In this document: one piece after another, positions 1 to 10,745 of the stretch
Layout of the letters: every line of letters starts with the position of its first letter
How positions within the stretch are numbered: the first letter of the stretch is position 1
Assembly: GCA_029204225.1 (NCBI GenBank)
Contig: CM055096.1
Span: forward strand, 37,087,986-37,151,985
Direction of reading: 5' to 3'
From: Diphasiastrum complanatum
Lineage: Eukaryota; Streptophyta; Lycopodiopsida; Lycopodiales; Lycopodiaceae
DNA: 64,000 nt
Program-made: the position numbers and the translations under genes
Notes under the pieces: model-generated
Databases searched by the model: none
What the model was told of the DNA's origin: nothing
Seen by the model: only the letters and a program-made list of their open reading frames with translations

Positions 1-603
1 AAACTAGACACAAAAAGGTTGATCTAGATTGGCAATTTGACAAACAACAAGCATTCAAAATCATTGATCAACATTGAAATCCAAGCCCACACGTGTGTAC
101 TACAGGCTGTAGTACGGCCTTCAACCTGAGAAACAAGTAGAAATTGATTTGGTTTCATTTGGATCACAAAAATGCAATGTACATAGTGAACTAGCTTGAC
201 ATTGCCAATGAGCTCCAAAAATTTTCTATCTTCTCACTATGGAGAGAGGGAATAAATAGCAAATTCGACTTCCTTCTTGAAGTTAGGTGGATTTCCAGCA
301 TGTAAGAAGGAAGTGAACTCACTCTCCTTGAACTAAAATGAAACCCTAGCCTAGATCCTAGAGTTATGCTTGGTAGGTAGCTAGTTGGCCAAATTTTCAC
401 CTTAAACTTAGGTGTAGGTCCTATAAAGTAGGGATGACCACCAAATAGACATGACCAACTCTCTTGACTTGACCTAACCTATATTAGGAGTGTGTTGCCA
501 ATTTGGCCATACATGTGTGGAATCCACTTATGTACAAAATTTACATTATACTACATAGTTTTTTATCAAGCTAGATTTGCCAATTTTTGGCAATTCTTCA
601 CAA
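1..603 (+). repeat. LTR fragment, inverted copy of the 17573-19098 LTR
   Basis: This stretch is the reverse complement, with scattered mismatches, of about 18221-18840, an internal part of the left LTR of the retrotransposon at 17573-23369. Shared landmarks are the ACACGTGTG box, the CTGTAGTACGGCC stretch and the inverted TTGCCAATTTTTGGCAA motif. It is cut by the window edge, so its full extent and any coding region upstream are unseen. It shows that the longer LTR form is the ancestral one in this family. Confidence 0.85.
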
Positions 604-847
604 GTAGTAAATGATCTGAGCTCATGCTTCGAGTCTAGGCTAGTGATTGGAGCGGCCAGTGGCCTATTTTCCAAAATCTGATGCTCATATTCTTGCATTG
701 AAAATTTTAAAGCCTACTCTACTTGCAACTGAGAGGAAGGCTATTATGTACCAAAAGCTCAATGAATAAAAATCTTTGCAGTGGTGTGTTTCAAAATTGC
801 ATGTTTTGCTCATTATGATTGAAATTGTGTGCTGCTCATCAGAAAAG

Positions 848-989
848 AGATCACGGAGAAGCGTGAGATCTAACAATTTGACTAGGTCAAAACCCCTCTA
901 TTCGCACTCCTACGTGATCACGCAGGAGCGTGAAAAGAGGGGTTCTGACCTATTCAAAATTATAGTTCTCGTGCTCCTCTGTGATCACG
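848..989. repeat. Foldback (MITE-like) inverted repeat
   Basis: The two arms, about 848-917 and 918-989, are nearly perfect reverse complements and meet at the 10-bp palindrome CGTGATCACG (913-922). The arms share AACCCCTCT/AGAGGGGTT and AGGTCA/TGACCT blocks, and the outer ends carry GATCAC/GTGATC. The whole unit would extrude as a long hairpin of about 70 bp. No coding capacity of its own is evident; an open frame at 776-1189 merely runs through it. The form fits a foldback or MITE-type non-autonomous DNA element. No target duplication was confirmed. Confidence 0.75.
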
Positions 990-1839
990 TACTAAAGATT
1001 TTAGGTTATAGACCCGAGACTACTATTCTTCGATCTAATTATTTTGCTTTGCATGCAACTTACATAGAATTATGTCGAGAAAAGAAAAATGCATATCTTT
1101 TGGATCCATTTGCAAGAAGAGAATCCCTCAACCACAACAAAATGCAACTTGTACTAGAAAAAGAAAAAGAAGATGGCAAAGAGACATAGATATATTCAAT
1201 CAGTTGGAAATGTATGTTTTTTTTCAAAACAAATCAAAAATATATAGAGTACAATGTTGTGTTTGTCAATCTACCTCCCTTGATGTATATATTTGCATGC
1301 CTTTATGAACTTGATGTAATTTGTAGATTTTGTTTGATGTCGTATTTGTGCTCGTCGATAGAACCATTGCAATAGTTGAAGAATATATCCGTGTCTACCA
1401 TTGAGACCACCATGTTGTGTGTTTTTATGAAATGATGCTCTTGCTTACCAAGTAGATTTTTTCATCCCTTGTGATGACCATATACTCAAACTTCCATGAT
1501 TTTCTGCTAAGAATATGGAATGGTGTTGTAATATGTGCTACAAAATATCAACAATTTTTATCAATTGATAAACTTCAAAAAACAAAATAAAATGGTAACT
1601 TGATATCTGTTTTTAAATGTTTACCATGTAATGTGTGATATGATCATCTCCCCATGCCACTTTAATTGCATCCACAAACTCAACACAACTTTTCCGAAGC
1701 AGTCACAAGTCATTGTTTGAAAATATTTTCTTTTGTAATATTTTAACCATATCATCTAATTTTGTCCATACTTCAACTTTCATCACCCTTGTTGCTCCTT
1801 CTTGAACAAAGTCTTGAGTAGCAGCTATGATGTCTCTCC
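990..1839. other. Intergenic, nothing recognised
   Basis: AT-rich sequence with stops in all frames apart from short open runs. No domain, repeat or RNA gene was recognised. Confidence 0.5.
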
Positions 1840-2220
1840 TGAAGGAGAAATTGGGCAATCAGTCAGGCTCTGAAACGAAACGAAACGAAAGGAAATGAAG
1901 CAAAGCGAAAACTTAAACGAGCTTTGATATTGTTGAAGCGAAATAATCGCGAAGTGAAACAAAATACGAAGAAAAAATAGTCGCAAACAAAATCAATTCG
2001 GATGAAGTTCGGATATGATTACTAGTCATTGCCTGCTATATCATTCCTACAATCCTTCAGAATGTAGACAAACACTGCTGATCTATATTGTAAATTAACT
2101 CAGCATTCAACAAGATTGAACCAGTGTGCGAAATTGATAAAACAAGTAAATGAGATACACGAATAATAGTAGACAATAATTTATTTGAGATCAGACAATG
2201 ATATGTGCATAATAGCTCAC
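1840..2220 (-). repeat. 3' LTR of the short element
   Basis: Direct repeat partner of 3100-3484, similar along its whole length with scattered substitutions. The exact last bases are uncertain because the two copies differ there (GCTCA versus GCTACA). Confidence 0.7.
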
Positions 2221-3085
2221 GCATATCTTCTTATCTCCACTCTACTATTCCAGCTTTTCTTTGTTCTTCCATTTGTCTTTGTTGGATCCTTTTGATTGTT
2301 GGTCTCGATCCTGCTTTCAGTCTGACTCCCTCTTAGGCTTGAATTGCTTCTTAGTCTTCTCTTTGTTGTTGTAGAGAGCTTGGTCAAAAGTATCCTTGTG
2401 ATCAAGATGCTCACGAGCTTCGACTTCTTCTTGAATCTCGATCACTGCCTTTTAGAGTGTCATAGCTAGATCCTTTGCTAGCAGCGTTTAGGTTGTTTGG
2501 AAGAATCTTGGTAAAGCTCTTAACAGATAGGTAAGTTGTTTCTCTAGTGATACTGCATCCTTCACTCCAGAATTGTGTAATGAAGGGAACAGATCTTTCA
2601 TCTTTTTGATAAAGAATGTGAGGTCTTTGTCATCCCATTAGGTTTGCCAACTAATATTCAAGTAGCATGATCTAATTGCGTGATTTTGTCTAAAATCTTG
2701 TGAATAAAGTATCTCACATCTCTTTTGATTTAAAGAGTGTAGCCAGGTCAAGATTCATTCTATCCTCGATGGATGATGAAAAACACCGCTACTATCTTGT
2801 CATTCTTCTCTCTCCATTCACGTACCTCCTTGCCTATAGTTGTAGGCATTTCCTCGGTGCCATCTACCCAGAGAAATAGTCCTTCTCCCTTTAGTATAAG
2901 AGAGGTCTTAATCTTTCATGCTAAGAAGTTAGATCCTCATGAGTCGAGGATCGTACAAATCTTTGATTATATACTGCTTATTGAAGCCATTGTTGTGAAT
3001 TGTTATCTCACTTGTTAATGGTTCTTTGTCTTGAATGCTTACCCTCCTGGATCTGATAGCTTTATGGCTATGTCAGATTATGACA
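2221..3085 (-). pseudogene. Degenerate copia-like gag remnant
   Basis: On the minus strand, broken frames resemble the copia Gag region upstream of the zinc knuckle: an initial stretch near 3000-2880, a helical capsid-like stretch near 2780-2460, then a basic Gln/Arg/Lys-rich end near 2400-2220. At least several stops and frameshifts interrupt it. No zinc knuckle or catalytic domain is present. The call depends on its position between two LTRs and next to a primer-binding site, and on general resemblance, not on a clear signature motif. It could not make a working protein. Confidence 0.45.
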
Positions 3086-3099
3086 GGCTCTGATATCAC
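3086..3099 (-). promoter_or_regulatory. Primer-binding site variant
   Basis: On the minus strand this reads TGATATCAGAGCC, one mismatch from the canonical TGGTATCAGAGCC complementary to plant initiator-Met tRNA. It directly abuts the LTR at 3100. Confidence 0.65.
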
Positions 3100-3484
3100 T
3101 GAAAGAAAAATTAGACAATCATTCAAGCTCTAAAATGAAACGAAATGAAACAAAGCGAAGCAAAAATTTAAACGAGCTCTGATATTGCTGAAGTGAAATA
3201 ATCGCGAAGCGAAACGAAATGCGAAGCAAAAATAGTCGCGAATGAAATCAATTCGAATGGAGTTTGGATATGATTGTTGGTCACTTCCTACTATATCATT
3301 CTTACAATCCTCCAGAATGTAGACAGACACTGCTGATCTACGTTGTAAATTAATTCAGCATTCAACAAGATTGAACCAGTGTGTGAAATTGATAAAACAA
3401 GTAAATGAGATACACAAATAAGAACAGACAATAATTCATTCGAGATCAAACAAAGTTTAGAATGATATGTGCATAATAGCTACA
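3100..3484 (-). repeat. 5' LTR of the short element
   Basis: Direct repeat partner of 1840-2220, adjoining the primer-binding site at 3086-3099. Confidence 0.7.
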
Positions 3485-3999
3485 ACATCATCTATTGATC
3501 CTCTTGTTTTTTTTCAAGCACTGTGTGATAGACCCACACAACGCATTGGCGTGAGAGAAGCGGCATTCTCTCATGAATAGTGTCTCGCTTACTAGCGAGC
3601 TTCTTGGATCTCTGTGGATCCTGCTTAAAAATTGTCTCACTCATAGGCAGACTTCAATTCTATATTTTTTCTATCTGTATATGTTTGATGCATCTTGCAA
3701 TTGCATATACTCAGAGCAACATTCCTGATCAGTCATATTAAACAATCTATAACTAATCATGGATTACAAGAGCGGTGGATTAGGCACATCCTAATGCTCT
3801 TCTGTTGATGTCACCATATCAGATCAGGGATTTCTACTTCATAGTACTTGCTTGATCTTTCTGGTCCTTTGGAGCATGAAGGGTTTCGTGTCATGTCGTG
3901 TTGTTCGCGAACGTTTTTCTTTCGTGTCTTTTCGTCAGATTGGGAGTTGAAAGCTAGCATAGCTTTGGTAATATGAACATTTTGTTTCTTCATCTCCAA
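3485..3999. other. Intergenic, nothing recognised
   Basis: No domain or repeat recognised. The transposase fragment on the minus strand begins to be recognisable just to the right. Confidence 0.4.
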
Positions 4000-4521
4000 A
4001 CAGAGTAACGCATCTTAGATGGCTTTCCTGAATGGTTAGATAAAAATCTTCGCACCTGTACTCCTCCAATGCTCAGCTTCAAGGGACATTGCCTTTTTTA
4101 ATTGAAAGCTTAAGGTCCTTTTGTATTTTAACATGTCCTTTATGGAGACTTTCTTTAGACAGAACATCTTCTAATCTAAAAATAGCCTCCTTGGAAGATG
4201 ATTCTGGCTTTGTGTTCTAAGCATATAATATGTGACAATATACAAGCTTTTCGATTATTCTAACCTTAGCATGGAGAGTGCAAATATGTACATTTGAGGA
4301 ATTGGCAGAACAAGTTTCCAATTTGGATCCTCTTTGCCTCTTGTTATTCTTGTATTCTTGGTCATGTTATTTGATGATTTTATACAATATAAACATGGAT
4401 TTTTGGAGGTTGGTCCATGGGAAACATTGAACATGCATTTTAAACTTTTCAAATCAGCAATCCAACATGCCACTCTATCTTGAAGTCTCATTCCAGGTAC
4501 ATTGAGAAGTTTTTCATCCAT
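4000..4521 (-). pseudogene. DDE-like transposase fragment (family B, copy 1)
   Basis: On the minus strand this region matches the middle of the transposase at 8058-10710. It has the block around KCMFNVSHG, the CLYC cysteine pair, the EDPNWK motif, then LHAKVRIIEK and a helical stretch ending in LHKGHVKI. The candidate catalytic site that reads GDLK in the 8058-10710 copy is ADLK here. Stops near 4262 and in the downstream part, plus missing N- and C-terminal thirds, make it a fragment. In the intact family this is the central part of an RNase-H-fold transposase acting in the nucleus. The function is inferred from motif layout, not from a database match. Confidence 0.65.
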
Positions 4522-4841
4522 ATGCTCTTTTGATGATTCTGGGATATGTGTGCCTACGATGAGACTAGGACCTTACTGAAACATCCTTCGAGAAAGCCTA
4601 AGTGACAATATAAATGTGAAACTTAGCTACACCCTTTGATACAAACCAAGTGTCTTATCTGAGAACCTTAATAGGAATCCAAGAATATCACAAGGGGCCA
4701 CATTAAAAGTGACTATGCTAACGAGGTCAGAATTCTTAGATACAATTATTATGGATAAAATAAAAAATGATGTGTGCATGTAGAGAATGGAAGAAAGCCT
4801 TTCAAGTGAATGAATTGAGTATGCTAAAAGCCTTACACACA

Positions 4842-5335
<494 letters not shown>

Positions 5336-5339
5336 CACA

Positions 5340-6850
5340 CACACATTTGTGCCTAATGAACATGACTGTAGACCATCTAGAATAATCATCTATGAAAGTG
5401 ATAAAATAGATTGCATCTCCTAAAGACGAAGTTGGCATTGGACCACAAAGATTGTTATGTAGAAGATCCAATACATGTTTTGTTTTGATGGAATGTGATT
5501 TGGGAAACTTGCTTCTAGAGTGTTTGACATAGACGCATAATTCACAAAAGAAAGATTTCCTAGTTAATGAAGAAGGAAAATACAATCCATCAGCTAAGTT
5601 ATTACAACGCATATAGAAAAGTGATCTTGTATTCACGTGTCCAAATTGACTATGCCACAAAATAGCATTATCGTTTACATTTTCATGGGAGATGCTAGCT
5701 AATGCAATTGAATTAGAGAGTACGTAAAGATTTCCAACTCTAGTGCATGTAGTTAGAGTAGTATCTTCTTTGGATATTGTACACTGCTTAGATGAGAAAG
5801 TAGCAGTGTAGCTCTCATCAGTTATTTTAGAGACTGATAACAGGTTCTTTCATAGCTGAGGAACTTGAAGGACATTGGGAACACAAATAGATAGATCGTT
5901 GTTGAATGTGACCTTGATTGTCTCTTTGCCTTCAACTTGTATGGTGTTTGAATCTCCGAGGTAGATGAATTGCTCTATGTTGTAAGCTGCATACTCGGTA
6001 AACCATTCCTTGCAAGAGGTCATGTGTTGGGTAGCGCCGCTATCCAGGTACCAGCTATCACAGTCTTTGTTGTTGTTACTATAAGCCATTAACAAATGTG
6101 TATCTTGCTCCTTGAATTCCACCGTGTTGGAGGAGTCTGGCTGCTACTGTTGTTGCTTCTTAGTCTCGTTGTAGATCCGGATATGACACTCCTTGATGTC
6201 ATGATTGGCTCTCTTGCAATATCTGCAAAAAGGCTTCTTTCATGATCCACCATGCTCACCTTGAGTGTGAGGCTTTTGTTGTTGTTGCTGCACTTGATTC
6301 TTGCCCTTGGAATAGTCTTTCTTTTTGGTGTATAGAGCCATGGATTTGTCTTTGATAGACAGGCTTCTAGTCTTTCTCCACATTTCTTCTTGCAGAAGAT
6401 GACCGATCACCTTTTGAAGAGTGAGGTCGGGTTGTGTGGAGATCATCACCACAAATATGACTTCGGAAGAGAAGAAAGCAAGGTCATGACGACATTATCA
6501 TCTTGAATAGAACATCCTACAGCTGATAACTGATCCAATAAAGACTTGAAGCTGTTGATGTGAGAAGTGATGTCAATAAAATCAGACATGCTAAGAGTAA
6601 AGAATTCCTTCTCAGATGTAATCTAGTGGTTACATCATGAGTCTCATAGAGATTTGACAACAAATCTAATACATCCTTAGAGGTTTTGCATGTGATAACG
6701 TGGATATTTGGGAGTCGGCCAGATTGAGTGTGATGCATGCTAAGGCCTTCTGATCTTTGATTTTCCATGCCTTTGCTTGATCACCATCTTCTGGTTTCAG
6801 GTCAAAATAGACGACCTTCGCTTTTTCTCTCTCTTTGGATTTTTGCGAAA
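5340..6850 (-). pseudogene. Ty1/copia gag-protease-integrase remnant
   Basis: Read on the minus strand, the order is Gag, zinc knuckle, protease, integrase. The Gag part (about 6770-6240) ends in a Gln-rich tract. A CCHC knuckle follows near 6240-6195 (CRYCKRANHDIKEC). The aspartic protease has the DSGATQHM active-site motif near 6055-6020. The GAG-pre-integrase His/Cys part (HSQFGH ... CELC) and the start of the integrase core (NLCGP, then FIDDYSR) lie at 5660-5360. In the core, the first catalytic Asp of the usual HTDxxGP motif is Asn. Several frameshifts and stops separate the blocks. The rest of the integrase, the reverse transcriptase and RNase H are missing, because the element is cut off at the (CA)n tract near 5340. 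It is an inactive copy. Confidence 0.85.
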
Positions 6851-6953
6851 AAGCCGAAGGTGCCCTAAAATGGTTGAACTTTGAACTGTGGCAACATAGT
6901 CTAAACTTTGAACTATTGCAAAATAGTTTAAACTATTGAACTATGTTAGTTTT

Positions 6954-7203
6954 TGTTAGAAATCAATGATAAACTTCATTGTTACTATTTACGAGGTACA
7001 TTAATTTTGACAACTATGACCAGCTGTCATTAGCCATAGGCTAGTCTATTAGTCTACTCGTAGGTTTTCTCTCTCTATCAGGGGTTCAAGGTTTATTTGT
7101 ACCTTTTACATCCTGTATGAGTTAGTGTGATAGAGTGACAGTGCGTATTCTTCTTCCGCCTTCTTATGGTGAATGCTTGATGTTGCATATCTAATTCTTG
7201 GCA
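6954..7203 (+). repeat. Copia-type LTR (+ orientation)
   Basis: A 250-bp segment that begins TGTTAGAAATCA and ends CTTGGCA, directly followed by a primer-binding-site variant at 7204. It is the 5' LTR of a plus-strand copia element whose gag region has been lost. No partner LTR was found in the window. Confidence 0.6.
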
Positions 7204-7215
7204 TGGTATCAAAGC
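7204..7215 (+). promoter_or_regulatory. Primer-binding site variant
   Basis: TGGTATCAAAGC, one base from the canonical plant initiator-Met tRNA site TGGTATCAGAGC, immediately after the LTR end at 7203. Confidence 0.7.
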
Positions 7216-7234
7216 ATCAATAGTCTTGCATGCT

Positions 7235-7825
7235 TGATTAGTGGATACAGATTTTCACAGGCTCCGCAATGAAGTGAGAAAGTACAAGACGCCTATCACT
7301 TGCAAATGAGTATACAAGATCAAATATGGAGCTGATGGGCAACTCAACAAGTACAAAACACAGTTGGCTGCAGGAGGATTTGAGCAGCAGGAAGGTATTG
7401 ATTTTGAGGAAACCTTTGCACCCATAGCTAAGATGGTAACTATACGTTCTATCATTGCTATTTCTGTTTTCTATGGTTGGAAGATCTAGCAAATGGACGT
7501 TAAATCTGCTTTTCTTAATGGAGTGCTGGATGAAGAGGTGTACTTAGTACAACCTCAAGGATTTGTTGAGCCATGGAGAGAGCATCTCGTTTGTAAACTC
7601 AACAAAGCCATTTCTAGATTGAAGCAAGCACCACAGGTGTGGTACTCTTGCATTGATGAACACTTCAAGCGAAGGGGAATGATAAAGAGTGATGTTGATC
7701 CTAATCTTTACATTTTAAGGCAAGACTCAGATATAGTGTTCATTGTGTTGTACGTGGATGATTTGATTATTACAGAAAGTAATGAGAGCTTAATTGATGA
7801 AATAAAAACAGATCTTTCCAATGCT
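7235..7825 (+). pseudogene. Ty1/copia reverse transcriptase fragment
   Basis: The plus strand encodes the N-terminal and catalytic part of a copia reverse transcriptase: a KIKYGADG start, the FEETFAPIAKM motif, then MDVKSAFLNG, then LKQAPQVWY, and the catalytic YVDD at about 7752-7763. It would copy element RNA into DNA in cytoplasmic particles. An in-frame TAG separates the FAPIAK block from MDVKSAFLNG. The start lies only about 30 bp after the primer-binding site, so gag, protease and integrase were deleted. The frame then runs into a Gag zinc-knuckle fragment instead of RNase H. Confidence 0.88.
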
Positions 7826-8058
7826 TTTGTGAGAAGAAAGGACACTTTGCTTCTGAATGCTATAAGAAGAAGAATGCACAAGGGAATGAAGATCAAGGCA
7901 ATCTTGCACAAGGGGAGGAGGAAGATGATGGTTTCAACACATCTTTGATGGTAGCACCTACACCAACATCAAGCCAAGAGACATGGTGGATTGATAGTGG
8001 GCTAGTTCCCATATGTCAAATTGTCAACTTCTGATATGGTCCGATACAAGGAGAAAAA
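7826..8058 (+). pseudogene. Copia Gag zinc-knuckle and protease-start fragment
   Basis: In a different frame from the reverse transcriptase, the plus strand reads a partial CCHC knuckle (GHFASECYKKK), an acidic linker, then WWIDSG. After a one-base shift SSHMSNCQ follows. Together this is the start of a copia aspartic protease, close to the one at about 54430 on the minus strand. It lies downstream of reverse-transcriptase sequence, the reverse of the normal order, so two copia copies were joined here. It stops abruptly where the DNA-transposase copy begins. Confidence 0.8.
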
Positions 8059-10710
8059 GCTAAAACATGTAGATTTATGGTCATCAGGAACATTGTATCA
8101 TATTGATCCATACTCATTGCAACATCCAAATTTTCATTCGGTGAGTCATTTAATAATCTATATGTGTCATGGTAAAAATGGCCTTTTGGGTTATTGTGAG
8201 AATTTGATGCTCTATGGGAATGCACATTTAATGCAAAGAATACATTATTTGCAAGAGGAATCAAGGAAAATATCAAAGGAGTGCGAAGAAAAATCTACAA
8301 AGATGAAAACTTGTTTGGATGAAAATGAGATGTTCAAGGAGGAAATCCAAAGGTTGAAATCTTCTTTGCATCATTATACTAGTAATGATGAGATAAAAAT
8401 TGCATTTCAATCCATGCGTATCTCATATTTGTCTCTTGTTAAAGATATGGATGAGCTCAACAGAAAGGTCCGAAGCAACAAAGGAAAAGACTGGTAAACA
8501 AGGATATATGTGATCTATCATCTAGAGGAGGTCATAAAAAAAGACAAATCCGTGCATTCAAGTAAGTTATAGTTTATTTGGTACCGAAAATTGCTGAACT
8601 TTTTGATTTATTCATAATCACTAATTTTGTTATTTATTCATTTCAACTTTCTATAGATTTGCTTATTATATACTGCTGTGAATACTATGAGTGTCCTAAT
8701 TTCTACTGACATTTTATTGAACATTATGTTTGCAATGCAGATCAGCATTGGTTGTTGAAGACCATTTGGCCTATGAGATTTCAATTGGAAACTCACTAGG
8801 CTCTATCTTGACTTCTAAATCTATAAAATCAATGTTAAATAATAACAAAATGAAAAAGATTAAGGCTTCAGTTACTGATAGCATTATGGATGAAGTTGGA
8901 AAAATATTAGACACTACATTGCTTCAGGGGACATGTGACTTTTCTAGCATCAGTAGGGAAGCATATGCAACAATGTTTAAGATTATAAAGGAGGCATTTG
9001 TACATGTAAATATTAAAAAGTTTCCAATCCCACGACCATTTCATCTTTTTTTTAAAAAAGACATGTTAAACCATGGTATGCAGACAGTAGTTGGTAATCC
9101 ATCTCATATCAATGAAGTGTATTGCTCAAAAGGAGAAAGTCTAGCATATTACAATTCCAACAATCTATTTATTGACATTAATCAGTTATTAACATTCATC
9201 ATAAATTTTTATGGTATTACAAATGAGAATGTCAATAACAAGTTGATAGTTCTTCTCAAGTTAGATGAGTCTGAAATTATAAAAGGACAAAAAATGAAAA
9301 AAGTCAGTCTCACAATCATGAATGGAGCACTTTCAAATTTAGAAGACTCAGAAGGCCTCAATTTTAGTGTTCAATCAAAAAATGATATCTGGTGATTGAC
9401 AATATTTCAGGTATAGCAGTTCCTTTGCATAATATATAGGGATAATCATTTGAACATGGATTTCATATCTAAAATCTTCTCTGTGTTAATATTATGAGGC
9501 TAATCATGTTTTTGTATTCTCTTGTAGACGCTAAAGAAGACGATAACATTTTCTCATGGATATTTAATAGAACATCATATCTTGCCACCATAAAAAATTA
9601 CATGGAGGGAGTTCCACTCAATATTCCTGGAATTGGCACTTTCAACATTGAATGGCATTTAACAGGAGATCTGAAGACATTCAAATGTATGTTCAATGTA
9701 TCTCATGGCACTAACTCTAAACACCCTTGTTTGTACTGCATGAAAATAGCAAAAGACATGACAAGGAGTATAGGGTTATCAAGAGATCGAGAAGATCCTC
9801 ATTGGAAACCTGTACTACCGATTTCTCTACAAAATGTTCATATCTGTACATTGCATGCGGAGGTGCGTATTATAAAAAAAATAATATATCTTCACATCTT
9901 GTTTGCATGGAATTCCGAGCCAGAGGCCTCTGCAAAAGAAGCTATTTCCAGATTAGAGGATGTGTTGTCCAAAGCAAGCTTACATAAAGGCCATGTTAAA
10001 ATAAAAAAAGATGACAAGTTATTATGTAAAACAGGAAATATTTCATGCAAGCCGAGCATTGGAGGATCTAAAGCTCGAAGATTTTTATCAAATTATTTTG
10101 GCAAACAAATCTAAGGTTCAATACACGGTTTGGAAAGAAATTATTGCAACAACTCAACATTTCGAAGAAGAAGGTTCTACTCGTATACACCAAGTAGAAG
10201 TTTGGAAAAAGTTAGACAACATGGTGAAATACTTGAGAAAAGATAAATTTTCAAATACTGATGCTCAAATGATACAAAAGACAACCAATGAATTTGTGGA
10301 TGCAATTCAGAGTGCATGTGGTGTTGATCATATAGCACATTATATGGTAAGATTTTGATTTTACACTACGATAGACAAATATGTGCAATTAAATTAGATA
10401 CTTTTGGTACTGATTTAGATTATGTTTTTATGACATGCAGCACATATTACGACATCATTCGACATTCTTTGCAAGAAATAGTGGAAGTTTTAGCATATGG
10501 TCATCGCAAGGAATGGAAAATTCTCATTGGCAAGCACGAGCGGCATTTCATAAAAGTACACAACATGGTGGGACTAGCACAAAAACCAGCTATATACTGC
10601 AACTTTTCCAATGGTTTTACAGAAGAATCCAAATTCGTCATAATACAAAATCGACAGATTATAAAAAATTTCAAAAAGCATGCAAATTTATACAAGCCAG
10701 TAGGCTATAG
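8058..10710 (+). pseudogene. DDE-like DNA transposase gene (family B, copy 2)
   Basis: A spliced gene with exons at about 8058-8561, 8741-9410, 9528-10346 and 10441-10710, with GTAAG/ATGCAG-type intron borders. Exon 1 encodes an ssDNA- or DNA-binding-like start and a coiled coil, ending in a Lys/Arg-rich stretch. Exon 2 carries LLKLDES, a likely first catalytic Asp. Exon 3 has GDLK with KCMFNVSHG and the CLYC pair, a likely second Asp. Exon 4 has SSQGMENSH, then FHKSTQHGG and WFYRRI, a likely catalytic Glu. The family would cut and join element ends in the nucleus. The copy is broken: the N-terminus is replaced by copia sequence, there is a frameshift near 8467, a TGA near 9391 and a frameshift near 10090. 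Assignment to a named transposase superfamily is not made; the catalytic residues are inferred. Confidence 0.7.
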
Positions 10711-10745
10711 ACACACAACTGGATGTTTGTTTTGTCGTGACAACC

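Larger units (their letters stand above)
1840..3484 (-). mobile_element. Short two-LTR element (TRIM-like, copia-derived)
   Basis: Two direct repeats of about 380 bp, 1840-2220 and 3100-3484, both start TGAA and share long blocks such as the GAAACGAAA-rich start and GATATGTGCATAATAGC near the end. They flank only about 880 bp. Next to the right copy lies GGCTCTGATATCA, which on the minus strand is a variant of the plant initiator-Met primer-binding site. The element therefore reads on the minus strand with its 5' LTR on the right. The middle carries broken gag-like reading frames and no protease, integrase or reverse transcriptase. No clear target duplication was found at the ends. Confidence 0.75.

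Noticed and set aside
776-1189. 137-codon frame
   Set aside because: It runs straight through the foldback repeat and has no recognised domain, so it is probably accidental.
10441-10710. Possible H3 N-terminal tail and first helix upstream of the H3-like segment
   Set aside because: Short matches (KST, FQ) suggested an H3 tail, but the same frame fits the C-terminal end of the transposase much better and follows an in-phase intron.
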